Shown: positions 1-5,681 of the stretch, piece after piece | Position numbering within the stretch: position 1 is the stretch's first letter | Layout of the letters: each line of letters starts with the position of its first letter | Position numbers and translations under genes: made by a program | Source: an archaeon RBG_16_50_20 | GTDB taxonomy: Archaea; Thermoproteota; Bathyarchaeia; 40CM-2-53-6 | Reading direction: 5' to 3' | Assembly: GCA_001768965.1 (NCBI GenBank) | Contig: MEMY01000051.1 | Span: 1-5,681, forward strand | DNA: 5,681 bases | The notes under the pieces: generated by a model | What the model saw: only the letters and a program-made list of their open reading frames with translations | Told to the model about the DNA's origin: nothing | The model's database searches: none

Positions 1-52
1 ATCACGTTCTTAAAGGCTCCTAACTTTACGCGTCCGAAAGGTTGAGTGGGCC

Positions 53-1738
53 GTGGAAGGCACGAGGCAAAAGACCGCTGACGCGTCCACTCCGTTTCAT
101 AAAGTACTGCTGTTTCTGGAACGTTCCTCAGCTAGACGTGATATAACGAAGCTAGTTTACTCCGGCTCACTTGCCTTCTTCCTACTCATCGTCATAACGC
201 CGGCCATTGCGGGCATCGTAGCACAGTTACTCACACTTCCAAGCCTCACATTAGGTCAGGATGTCTACGCAAGAATGCAAAGTGCCGTTGTATGGTCGTT
301 CGTGATAGGACTTACCGTTTCGTCACTCGACATTCTGGCCGGGATACCGCTTGCTTGGTTGATTGTTAGAAGGCCGTCGCACTTGACCACTATTCTCGAC
401 AGTCTAGCTGACATACCCTTCCTGATTCCGACCGTCGCCTTGGGATTTTCCATTCTGGAATTCTGGAGTGGACCAACGGGAATTTCCCAGATCTTCGGCT
501 CAGGGAGCCTGGTTTCTCCAGGGACGCTGCTCATAATGCTCCTCCATTTTGCCTTCTCCTTCCCCGTGATTGTTCGAGTCATGGTCGGGGAATTTCTGAA
601 TTATCGTGAGACTTACGAAGTCGCTGCAAGGACATTAGGCGCGTCGGCTTTCACAGCAGTCAGGACGGTTACGATCCCGATCCTCAGGCCTGGAGTTCTG
701 GCCGCATTTCTGCTTGCGCTTGCTCGTTCTCTTTCGGAGACAGGGGCCACAATTGTAGTTGCGGGAGCTTTCGAAAACGGTGTCGTGTTTATCAGGAATG
801 CACGTGATGCAGGGTTGAGTGCGGCTGTAGCCATCGCGAGCTTGGTCCTCATCGTCGCATCTTTGTTGGTCTTTGCTGCCATCAAGATCATCGCTCCGAG
901 ATTCAGAGTTGCCCCGTTGAAGGTTTGGCCCAGTCTAGAGAAGAAGTTGAGTAGCCGTATCGGTGTAGGTTCTCGGAATGCTGGTAGCTTGATTGTCTTC
1001 CTTATTTTTGTCCTACTCCCATGTCTTTTCATCGCGTTTCCGGCTGCTGAATCAGTTGCAGCTGGGATTCTTGGAGAAGCTCTTGCTGGGATGGGACCCT
1101 GGGGCAAATTCTGGTCGAGCATGCTCTTGTCCTATGGCGTTGCGTTACTTGCGACTTCTGTCAACATAGTTTTCGGGTTACCCGTGGCCGTCATGATAGC
1201 CCGCAATCGTTTCAGCACAAGGATGACACGAATAGTGGACGCTTTAGTCGATCTGCCCATAATCGTCCCCTCGCTGGCGTTGGGTGTTTCTTTGAGCTTC
1301 TTTTGGAGTAACATAGGCGCTCTACCGGAATTCTGGGTGCTTGTGCTTGCACATACGACGATAACCTACCCCTACTTCGTGCGGGCAATGGCTGCATCAA
1401 TTCAAGGTATAGCGCTAGAACTCGAAGAGGCTGCAAGGACATTGGGCGCGACGCCTCTTCGCGTATTCAGGAAGATCACTCTACCCCTTACGAGGTACTC
1501 GCTGTTGTCCGGAGCGATACTCGTCTTCACTCGTAGCGTCGACGAAACTGGCGCCACCACTGCAGTGTCTAAGGTCCTAAAGACCGCTCCTGTTCTACTC
1601 GTGGATTGGATCAGAGGAACCGTGCAGGTTACACCCGAAGAACGCGCGCTGGGCGTTGGATTTCTAGTCCTAACGTCGTTTTTGGCGCTCGTCGCACTTC
1701 GCTTGATCGCACTGCGCAAACCCAAAGGAAGATCCTAA
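53..1738 (+). CDS. Fused two-domain ABC importer permease (ThiP/FbpB/CysT-like)
   Basis: This 561-residue protein is an integral membrane permease made of two fused permease domains of the binding-protein-dependent type. Each half has about six hydrophobic segments (roughly residues 35-280 and 309-555), joined by a basic linker near 282-308. Each half carries the cytoplasmic EAA coupling motif that contacts an ATPase: EVAARTLGA with IPI at 189-210, and EEAARTLGA with LPL at 458-479. Other matched pairs are IPFLIPTVALG/LPIIVPSLALG (121-131, 401-411) and SETGAT/DETGAT (228-233, 497-502), so the protein arose by internal duplication or fusion. The length fits fused permeases such as ThiP and FbpB (about 500-560). 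The ETGAT segments recall the GEFGA segment of sulfate, molybdate and tungstate permeases, which hints at an oxyanion, but this is inference. GTG at 53 is the most upstream start available, since a stop lies at 11-13; no strong Shine-Dalgarno motif is visible before it. The ATPase gene follows after 2 nt. Confidence 0.93.
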   Translation: MEGTRQKTADASTPFHKVLLFLERSSARRDITKLVYSGSLAFFLLIVITPAIAGIVAQLLTLPSLTLGQDVYARMQSAVVWSFVIGLTVSSLDILAGIPLAWLIVRRPSHLTTILDSLADIPFLIPTVALGFSILEFWSGPTGISQIFGSGSLVSPGTLLIMLLHFAFSFPVIVRVMVGEFLNYRETYEVAARTLGASAFTAVRTVTIPILRPGVLAAFLLALARSLSETGATIVVAGAFENGVVFIRNARDAGLSAAVAIASLVLIVASLLVFAAIKIIAPRFRVAPLKVWPSLEKKLSSRIGVGSRNAGSLIVFLIFVLLPCLFIAFPAAESVAAGILGEALAGMGPWGKFWSSMLLSYGVALLATSVNIVFGLPVAVMIARNRFSTRMTRIVDALVDLPIIVPSLALGVSLSFFWSNIGALPEFWVLVLAHTTITYPYFVRAMAASIQGIALELEEAARTLGATPLRVFRKITLPLTRYSLLSGAILVFTRSVDETGATTAVSKVLKTAPVLLVDWIRGTVQVTPEERALGVGFLVLTSFLALVALRLIALRKPKGRS

Positions 1739-1740
1739 CA

Positions 1741-2850
1741 TTGCCAGCCATCAGTTTCACAAACATCACCAAGAAATTCGGAAAAGTCCTGGCACTCGAT
1801 CGGTTATCTTTCGATGTGCAAAACGGAGAATATCTATGCGTGCTTGGTCCTACTGGTAGCGGTAAGACCACACTACTACGCCTCATTGCGGGGCTACTCA
1901 GGCCAGACGAAGGCGCGATCTACTTTGATGGAAAACCCGTCAACCGCCTGGAAGCACACGATCGGAATGCTGTCTATGTTCCGCAACAATATGCCCTCTT
2001 CCCGCACCTAACAGTTCTACAAAATGTTGCCTTCGGTCCCCTGGCTCGTCAAAAACCCGAGAAAGAGGCTCTGGATGCAGCTTGGAAGACTCTGGAGATG
2101 GTGAGATTGTCATGGCGTGCCAAAGCATATCCAAGTGAGTTGAGCGGTGGGATGCAACAACGGGTAGCGTTAGCCAGAGGCCTAGCCTCCGGTGCAGACC
2201 TATTGCTCCTAGACGAACCTTTGGGCGCTTTAGACGCACGATTGAGACTTGACCTACGGCATAAACTCCGTGAGCTGGTGAAACAGTCAGGATTCACAGC
2301 GATTCATGTAACTCATGACAGAGATGAAGCCATGAGTGTGGCAGACCGGATACTAGTGCTCCGAGGCGGAAGAATCCAGGATCATGGAGTTCCTCCTCGA
2401 GTGTATATGAGGCCGAGTGGGATCTTTGTTGCGAACCTCATTGGAGGAGCCAACCTCCTAGAGGGAATAGTAGACACAGTAACCGAAGAAATCTCGACGA
2501 CCCGCATGAGGGGCGGATTGATGATCAGAACACCCAGAGCCCCCCTGCCCACGACTGAACAACCAGTGATACTCGCCATCCGGAAGGAGACTGTGGAAAT
2601 CTCCTCCCGAGATATTCAGCGAGATAACGTGTTGAAAGGTGAGGTTCGTGAGATTCACTTTCTCGGTAGTTTCCGTGAATATCTGATCCGTCTAACAAAT
2701 GGGGACGTTATCGCCTCACGTCGATTCCTTGAGGGCATGGAGTCCGAATTCAAAGTCGGGGAGAACGTTACGGTCGGTTTCGATAGCAGAGACATAATCA
2801 TTTTTGCGTACCCACGTCAGGGCCTTAGGAAAGAGTTGGAGATATCATAA
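1741..2850 (+). CDS. ABC importer ATPase 1, with C-terminal TOBE-like domain
   Basis: This 369-residue cytoplasmic ATPase should power the adjacent permease. Visible motifs are Walker A GPTGSGKT (36-43), Q-loop YVPQ (Q82), signature LSGGMQQ (134-140), Walker B LLLLDEP with catalytic E159, D-loop GALDA, and switch H192 in HVTHD. All key residues are intact. Residues from about 235 to 369 form a TOBE-like regulatory domain as in the FbpC/PotA/MalK/CysA group. I chose TTG at 1741 because it lies 2 nt after the permease stop, follows the purine-rich AAAGGAAGAT, and makes the protein collinear with its downstream paralogue from residue 1. The open frame runs back to 1606 inside the permease gene, but that extension has no family resemblance. 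It is about 45% identical over residues 1-240 to the next ATPase by hand count, with no gap. The substrate is unknown. The middle of the TOBE region (about 245-298) differs most from the paralogue. Confidence 0.93.
   Translation: MPAISFTNITKKFGKVLALDRLSFDVQNGEYLCVLGPTGSGKTTLLRLIAGLLRPDEGAIYFDGKPVNRLEAHDRNAVYVPQQYALFPHLTVLQNVAFGPLARQKPEKEALDAAWKTLEMVRLSWRAKAYPSELSGGMQQRVALARGLASGADLLLLDEPLGALDARLRLDLRHKLRELVKQSGFTAIHVTHDRDEAMSVADRILVLRGGRIQDHGVPPRVYMRPSGIFVANLIGGANLLEGIVDTVTEEISTTRMRGGLMIRTPRAPLPTTEQPVILAIRKETVEISSRDIQRDNVLKGEVREIHFLGSFREYLIRLTNGDVIASRRFLEGMESEFKVGENVTVGFDSRDIIIFAYPRQGLRKELEIS
2838..2843 (+). promoter_or_regulatory. Shine-Dalgarno site for ATPase 2
   Basis: GGAGAT lies inside the last codons of ATPase 1, 8 nt before the ATG at 2852. 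It decides the start of ATPase 2 against the longer upstream-open frame and implies translational coupling. Confidence 0.7.
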
Positions 2851-2851
2851 G

Positions 2852-3952
2852 ATGCCGAAGCTCGATATCATGGGCGTCTCGAAGTTCTACGGCAACATCA
2901 CTGCAGTTGACAGTGCATCATTCCGTATCGAGGACAAGGAATACGTTTGCATAATCGGTCCAAGCGGTTGCGGCAAGAGCACCCTGATAAAATGCATAGC
3001 GGGCATAATTAGCCCTGACCGTGGCGAGATTCTCATTGACGGTGAACCCGTAAAGCAGGTTCCCATTGAGGACAGGAAGATTGGGTACGTATTCCAGGAT
3101 ATTGCGCTTTTTCCCCATATGACAGTTCGAGACAACTTGGCCTATGGTCTGGCGGTCAGGAGCGCAGGGGCTGATCAGATCGGAAGAGTCACAAATGAAA
3201 TGCTGGATCTCATCAACATGCGTGAACGCTCCAAGTCCTTTCCCATAGAGCTTAGTGGCGGAGCACAGCAGAAAGTCGCGGTGGCCCGTGCGATAGCGAC
3301 CGGATCCTACCTATTTCTGCTCGACGAACCGCTAGGTGCTCTCGACGCGTTAGTCAGAGCAGAGTTACGTTATGAACTCAAACAACTCGCCAAAGACTTG
3401 GGTTTAACCATAATTCACGTGACCCACGACCAAGAGGAGGCTCTTTCTATCGCGGACCGTGTCATCATCATGAAAAGAGGCAGAATCGTAGAGATCGGAA
3501 CGCCTGCAGAGGTCTACTTGTCGCCTAAGACCCTGTTCACAGAGAATTTTGTTGGTGAGACGAACCTGCTCGAAGGAAAAGTGCTGAGGATTGAGGGAGA
3601 TCTCTGCACTGTGGGAATCGGTAGTCGAGCGATAAGGACACTCGTGTCAGGCAGGCAGCCGGATGAACGAGTGGTGGTCTCGGTCAGACCGGAATTTGTC
3701 GCCATAACGAGCGCTTCAGGCGCTGATGGATGGAGAGGCAGGATCAAACAAGTTACCTTCCTCGGTAGCCTCAACCATTACCTTGTCGAGACCGACGAAG
3801 GAATAGAGCTGGTGGCTCACACTACTACAACTTCGGAGCTTGACAAAGGATTTCACGTCGAAGACAAAGTGGACTTGGTGCTTGACGGGAAACATATGCT
3901 CTTATTCGACTACCCCACAGAGGGATTGGAGAAAGAGATAGCCCTAGAATAA
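2852..3952 (+). CDS. ABC importer ATPase 2, with C-terminal TOBE-like domain
   Basis: This 366-residue ATPase is the second nucleotide-binding subunit of the operon. It has Walker A GPSGCGKS (36-43), Q-loop YVFQ (Q82), signature LSGGAQQ (134-140), Walker B LFLLDEP with E159, D-loop GALDA and switch H192. Every motif sits at the same residue number as in the preceding ATPase. The C-terminal part (about 235-366) is a TOBE-like domain containing SVRPEF, typical of the FbpC/PotA/CysA group, and ends with YPTEGLEKE, matching YPRQGLRKE in its neighbour. The ATG at 2852 is 1 nt after the upstream stop and is preceded by GGAGAT at 2838-2843 with 8 nt spacing, so translation is probably coupled. An open frame extends 16 codons upstream but overlaps the first ATPase and lacks family resemblance. 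With a single fused permease next door, the two ATPases most likely form a heterodimer. Separate transporters sharing one permease are possible but less simple. Confidence 0.94.
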   Translation: MPKLDIMGVSKFYGNITAVDSASFRIEDKEYVCIIGPSGCGKSTLIKCIAGIISPDRGEILIDGEPVKQVPIEDRKIGYVFQDIALFPHMTVRDNLAYGLAVRSAGADQIGRVTNEMLDLINMRERSKSFPIELSGGAQQKVAVARAIATGSYLFLLDEPLGALDALVRAELRYELKQLAKDLGLTIIHVTHDQEEALSIADRVIIMKRGRIVEIGTPAEVYLSPKTLFTENFVGETNLLEGKVLRIEGDLCTVGIGSRAIRTLVSGRQPDERVVVSVRPEFVAITSASGADGWRGRIKQVTFLGSLNHYLVETDEGIELVAHTTTTSELDKGFHVEDKVDLVLDGKHMLLFDYPTEGLEKEIALE

Positions 3953-3975
3953 TGATCGGATCCTGGCAATAAGTC

Positions 3976-4665
3976 GTGATTGTTTTGTCATTAGAAGGAT
4001 GGCTAAGCGCTAGGCGAACCGTGAAGGCCATGGGCCTAGTCCTGGAACACTCAAAGATGACAACCCTTGCCGTCGAGTTGTTGGAGAAATGCATACGGGA
4101 TGGAATAGGCGGTAAGCAGGATGATCTTCAGAAGAGCTTCGCCCTACTAGAGCAGAAAGAACATGAAGCCGACGATCTTCGAAAGCGGATTATCGAGGAG
4201 TTGGCTAAGGGAGAGCTGCCCGCTGACGAACGTGTGGGTTTGATGCGTTTGGGGAGGCAGATCGATTGGATAACCGATTGGTCCCATGAAGCGGGTAGGA
4301 TCCTCGTGTTGTTTGATCTCTCGCACATGCCCAAGCAGGTTCAAGATGTAGTCGTTGAGATGTGCGAGACTGTTAGAGAATGCACTGTCAAAGTCGCGGA
4401 TTCGGTCGAGAAGTTAATGAACGGAGCTCTCGAACAATCGCTTCAGGCGGCTGACGGCGTTGAACGCCTAGAAGAGAAAACTGACAAACTCCATCAGAAG
4501 GCTCGCAGCGCGCTCATCGAGATCAAAACGGATAGCATTCCAGTGGGTTCGATCATATTGCTAAGTCAATTCTTGGAGGCTATAGAGAATACAGCCGACC
4601 GCTGTGAAGATACTTGTGATCAAGTCCGCGTGATGGCTGTTACACTTTCAAAACGTAATGATTAG
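3976..4665 (+). CDS. DUF47 (TIGR00153) PhoU-like protein
   Basis: This 229-residue, almost wholly helical, soluble protein matches the DUF47/PhoU-like family in length and layout. The N-terminal block WLSARRTVKAMGLVLEH (9-25) fits the usual family opening. Acidic PhoU-type helices follow: EQKEHEADDLRKRIIEEL (59-76), RQIDWITDWSHEAGRIL (94-110), and the second-repeat motif EAIENTADRCEDTCDQ (201-216). In the PhoU superfamily such E/D-xxx-D motifs bind metal clusters. Family members usually sit beside PiT-type phosphate transporters and are thought to regulate them; here the neighbour is an ABC importer, a layout reminiscent of Pst-PhoU. The gap to the ATPase 2 stop is 23 nt without a visible promoter, so it is probably co-transcribed. 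The start is uncertain: GTG at 3976 has only a weak upstream purine tract, and TTG at 3985 is an alternative preceded by GTGAT. A start at 4021 or 4030 would remove the conserved WL-RR block. Cysteines 130, 136, 210 and 214 are notable but untested. Confidence 0.85.
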   Translation: MIVLSLEGWLSARRTVKAMGLVLEHSKMTTLAVELLEKCIRDGIGGKQDDLQKSFALLEQKEHEADDLRKRIIEELAKGELPADERVGLMRLGRQIDWITDWSHEAGRILVLFDLSHMPKQVQDVVVEMCETVRECTVKVADSVEKLMNGALEQSLQAADGVERLEEKTDKLHQKARSALIEIKTDSIPVGSIILLSQFLEAIENTADRCEDTCDQVRVMAVTLSKRND

Positions 4666-4677
4666 ACGGTTTGCAAC

Positions 4678-4968
4678 TTACGTCCAACTGGAAAACGAAT
4701 AGCGTTTCATCAGCCCCCTTCGTCGTCTCGCTACACACCTTGTCTCATACTCGAAGATAGATTCAATGGCTAAGTCACGTTTCGGAGGCGTTACGTAAGC
4801 GGGGAACTCTCCATATGTTTCAGCCCCTTGATCTCCAAATGGAACGGAACGTTCGGCTCCCGCCTCGTAATTGATGGCAAAAGTAAGGGCCAACCTGGCG
4901 CCTTTCGGCCATCGAACTCTTGGAATCGTCTTGCCATAACCGATGAAGTCGCGATTCAGAGGGGTCAT
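4678..4968 (-). pseudogene. Truncated PuuE-like polysaccharide deacetylase/allantoinase fragment
   Basis: The first 77 residues from the ATG at 4968-4966 resemble the N-terminus of PuuE-like NodB-fold deacetylases: RDFIGYGK, RWPKGARLALTFAINYEAG, SVPFGDQGAE and ESIFEYETR. These proteins usually have about 300 residues and act on C-N bonds (allantoin ring or N-acetyl groups). After YETR (position 4738) the frame becomes an arginine-rich stretch and stops at residue 96. One frame over, GV-stop-R could be a decayed GVWR, and the in-frame LMKRYSFSSWT resembles the next family segment, so small indels plus a W-to-stop change are likely. The catalytic Asp/His positions and most of the domain are missing. 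Start signals look intact: AGAGGAG lies at 4979-4985, 10 nt before the ATG. The gene is convergent with the DUF47 gene, whose stop is 13 nt away, so the missing 3' part was lost by deletion rather than lying nearby. A functional short protein is possible but unlikely. Confidence 0.75.
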
Positions 4969-4978
4969 AGTTTCCAGT

Positions 4979-4985
4979 CTCCTCT
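4979..4985 (-). promoter_or_regulatory. Shine-Dalgarno site of the PuuE-like fragment
   Basis: On the minus strand AGAGGAG stands 10 nt before the ATG at 4968-4966. It favours this start over an in-frame ATG at 5016, which lies within the TATA-like element. Confidence 0.55.
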
Positions 4986-5007
4986 GAACCAATATAGTTT
5001 GCTTAGG

Positions 5008-5017
5008 AATATACAAT
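5008..5017 (-). promoter_or_regulatory. Candidate archaeal TATA box for the PuuE-like fragment
   Basis: The minus strand reads ATTGTATATT here. A transcript start about 25 bp downstream (near 4985) would give a short leader that begins at the AGAGGAG motif before the ATG at 4968. A second AT-rich stretch, ACTATATTGG, at 4989-4998 is too close to the start to fit as well. This is motif reading only. Confidence 0.4.
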
Positions 5018-5027
5018 CATAGCGAGC

Positions 5028-5042
5028 CTTTGCAGAGCAAAG
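5028..5042. repeat. Perfect 6-bp hairpin CTTTGC-AGA-GCAAAG
   Basis: A perfect inverted repeat with a 3-nt loop lies in the divergent intergenic region, 11 bp upstream of the minus-strand TATA-like element. No T-tract follows on either strand, so it is not a typical terminator. It could be an operator for the minus-strand promoter or chance. Confidence 0.4.
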
Positions 5043-5126
5043 ACATGCGCCCAGATCGTGCGCGTTGAGTGAGCAAATGCCGTGTTTCCATACTGTGGTC
5101 GTTCTCACCGTTGCGGGGGTACGCGA

Positions 5127-5136
5127 TGACGCGTCA
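5127..5136. promoter_or_regulatory. Candidate operator: 10-bp perfect palindrome TGACGCGTCA
   Basis: TGACGCGTCA is its own reverse complement and ends 10 bp before the TATA-like box at 5147. That position, just upstream of box A, is a common place for archaeal regulators to bind. No regulator gene is in the window to pair with it, so the role is inference. Confidence 0.35.
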
Positions 5137-5139
5137 CCT

Positions 5140-5161
5140 TCGAATGTTAATAAGAATTCGA
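5140..5161 (+). promoter_or_regulatory. Candidate ppdK promoter: TATA-like box within an inverted repeat
   Basis: TTAATAA (5147-5153) is the best TATA-like element before ppdK. It would place the transcript start near 5175-5180 and leave a leader of about 25-30 nt that includes the ribosome binding site. The box is flanked by a 6-bp inverted repeat, TCGAAT (5140-5145) and ATTCGA (5156-5161), separated by 10 bp, so a dimeric protein bound there would cover the TATA box and could repress. Confidence 0.45.
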
Positions 5162-5192
5162 TGAGACCATTCGGGAGCAATTGTGGCTAACT

Positions 5193-5198
5193 GGGGAG
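5193..5198 (+). promoter_or_regulatory. Shine-Dalgarno site of ppdK
   Basis: GGGGAG ends 7 nt before the TTG at 5206. An in-frame stop at 5188-5190 limits the start to this area, and this motif supports TTG as the initiator. Confidence 0.7.
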
Positions 5199-5205
5199 CG
5201 AGAAG

Positions 5206-5681
5206 TTGTTCGTCTATCTTTTCGAAGAAGGTAACACGAAGCTAAGAAATCTTCTGGGCGGTAAAGGCGCGGACTTAGCGGAGATGACATCTCTCCGGCT
5301 ACCTGTCCCGCCTGGGATAACCATTACAACGGAAGCATGCAACTTCTATTCATCAAACAACGGCAAATTCCCGGAAGGTTTAGAGAAGGAAATTCTAACC
5401 AAAATCAAGATGGTGGAGTCAAAAACAGGCAGAGCCTTCGGAGATGCGATCAGGCCGCTTCTAGTTTCAGTCAGGTCCGGAGCGCCGATCTCGATGCCTG
5501 GGATGATGGACACGGTCTTGAATCTCGGATTGAATGATAATACGATACAGGGTTTGATTCGTCTAACGAGCAATGAGCGGTTTGTGTACGATGCCTATCG
5601 GCGTTTCATACAAATGTTTGGAAAAGTTGTTCTTGGTCTGAAGGGCGAGAAGTTCGAATCGATCATTACACATCACAAGGA
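5206..5681 (+). CDS. ppdK: Pyruvate, phosphate dikinase, N-terminal part (cut by window edge)
   Basis: Pyruvate, phosphate dikinase interconverts pyruvate, ATP and phosphate with phosphoenolpyruvate, AMP and pyrophosphate in the cytoplasm, serving gluconeogenesis or glycolysis. The window shows the first 158 of roughly 870-900 residues, all within the N-terminal ATP-grasp nucleotide-binding domain. Diagnostic segments are VYLFEEGN (3-10), LLGGKGADLAEMT (16-28) with the ATP-contacting lysine at 20, LPVPPGITITTEAC (32-45), LLVSVRSGA (85-93) with the ATP-binding arginine at 90, SMPGMMDTVLNLGLND (96-111) and YRRFIQMFG (128-136). The SMPGMMDT block separates it from phosphoenolpyruvate synthase. 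The central His domain and the C-terminal PEP-binding domain lie beyond the edge. The frame opens only after a TAA at 5188-5190 and has no suitable ATG; TTG at 5206, behind GGGGAG, yields the normal family N-terminus. It diverges from the deacetylase remnant and has its own candidate promoter. No frameshift is seen in the visible part. Confidence 0.95.
   Translation, partial: MFVYLFEEGNTKLRNLLGGKGADLAEMTSLRLPVPPGITITTEACNFYSSNNGKFPEGLEKEILTKIKMVESKTGRAFGDAIRPLLVSVRSGAPISMPGMMDTVLNLGLNDNTIQGLIRLTSNERFVYDAYRRFIQMFGKVVLGLKGEKFESIITHHK

Noticed and set aside
613..1122. A long open frame on the minus strand inside the permease gene (169 codons)
   Set aside because: It is the antisense shadow of a hydrophobic, well-conserved permease, with Ala/Arg/Thr-rich content and no recognisable domain.
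1606..1740. A 45-codon upstream extension of ATPase 1 overlapping the permease gene
   Set aside because: The extension has no family resemblance, overlaps the permease C-terminus out of frame, and the TTG at 1741 makes the protein collinear with its paralogue from residue 1.
2804..2851. A 16-codon upstream extension of ATPase 2
   Set aside because: It overlaps the end of ATPase 1; the ATG at 2852 has a well-placed GGAGAT and a normal family N-terminus.
3976..4665. Classical PhoU of the Pst system
   Set aside because: The length, single-block layout and N-terminal WL-RR motif fit DUF47/TIGR00153 better, and no PstB-type ATPase is present.
4666..4677. Possible terminator after the DUF47 gene
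   Set aside because: No T-rich tract and no stem-loop are visible after the stop; nothing supports a defined terminator.
4965..5180. A 71-codon minus-strand open frame in the intergenic region
   Set aside because: It overlaps the better-supported PuuE-like start and both promoters, shows no recognisable motif, and lacks a convincing ribosome binding site.
5346..5573. Open frames on both strands inside ppdK
   Set aside because: They overlap the strongly conserved ppdK frame, which simply has no stop before the window edge.
1..5681. CRISPR arrays, tRNA or rRNA genes, insertion sequences
   Set aside because: No regularly spaced repeats, cloverleaf-like segments, transposase frames or terminal inverted repeats were found by reading either strand.

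Overview
The window looks like a piece of an archaeal chromosome, probably from a mesophilic or moderately thermophilic member of the Thermoproteota (Nitrososphaeria or Bathyarchaeia-like), though the lineage is inference. Supporting signs are tightly packed genes with TTG and GTG starts, Shine-Dalgarno motifs of the GGAG/GGAGAT kind, TATA-like elements about 25-30 bp before the likely transcript starts in both intergenic promoters, frequent AGA/AGG and ATA codons, and a DUF47 (PhoU-like) protein of a type common in archaea. Composition looks balanced, around 50% GC, with no obvious island. An unusual bacterium cannot be excluded.

Region 1 (53-4665, + strand) is one compact operon: a fused two-domain ABC importer permease, two different ABC ATPases with C-terminal TOBE-like domains, and a DUF47/PhoU-like protein. 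Gaps are 2, 1 and 23 nt, with no visible internal promoter. The two permease halves each carry an EAA coupling motif. The two ATPases align without a gap over their first 240 residues, so they are tandem paralogues, and both keep all catalytic motifs. The simplest model is an importer with one fused permease and an ATPase heterodimer, with the PhoU-like protein as regulator or partner. No substrate-binding protein is present; it may lie left of position 1. The substrate cannot be read directly. The ETGAT signatures in the permease and the PhoU-like partner lean towards an oxyanion, while the general family also contains iron and thiamine importers.

Region 2 (4666-4968, - strand) holds the remains of a PuuE-like (NodB-fold) polysaccharide deacetylase/allantoinase gene. 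It is convergent with the operon and keeps a good start, ribosome binding site and TATA-like element, but it breaks down after about 77 recognisable residues. Region 3 (4969-5205) is a divergent intergenic region with promoters for both sides, including a 10-bp perfect palindrome and a 6-bp inverted repeat around the TATA-like box of the right-hand gene. Region 4 (5206-end, + strand) is the first 158 codons of pyruvate, phosphate dikinase, starting with TTG and cut by the window edge.
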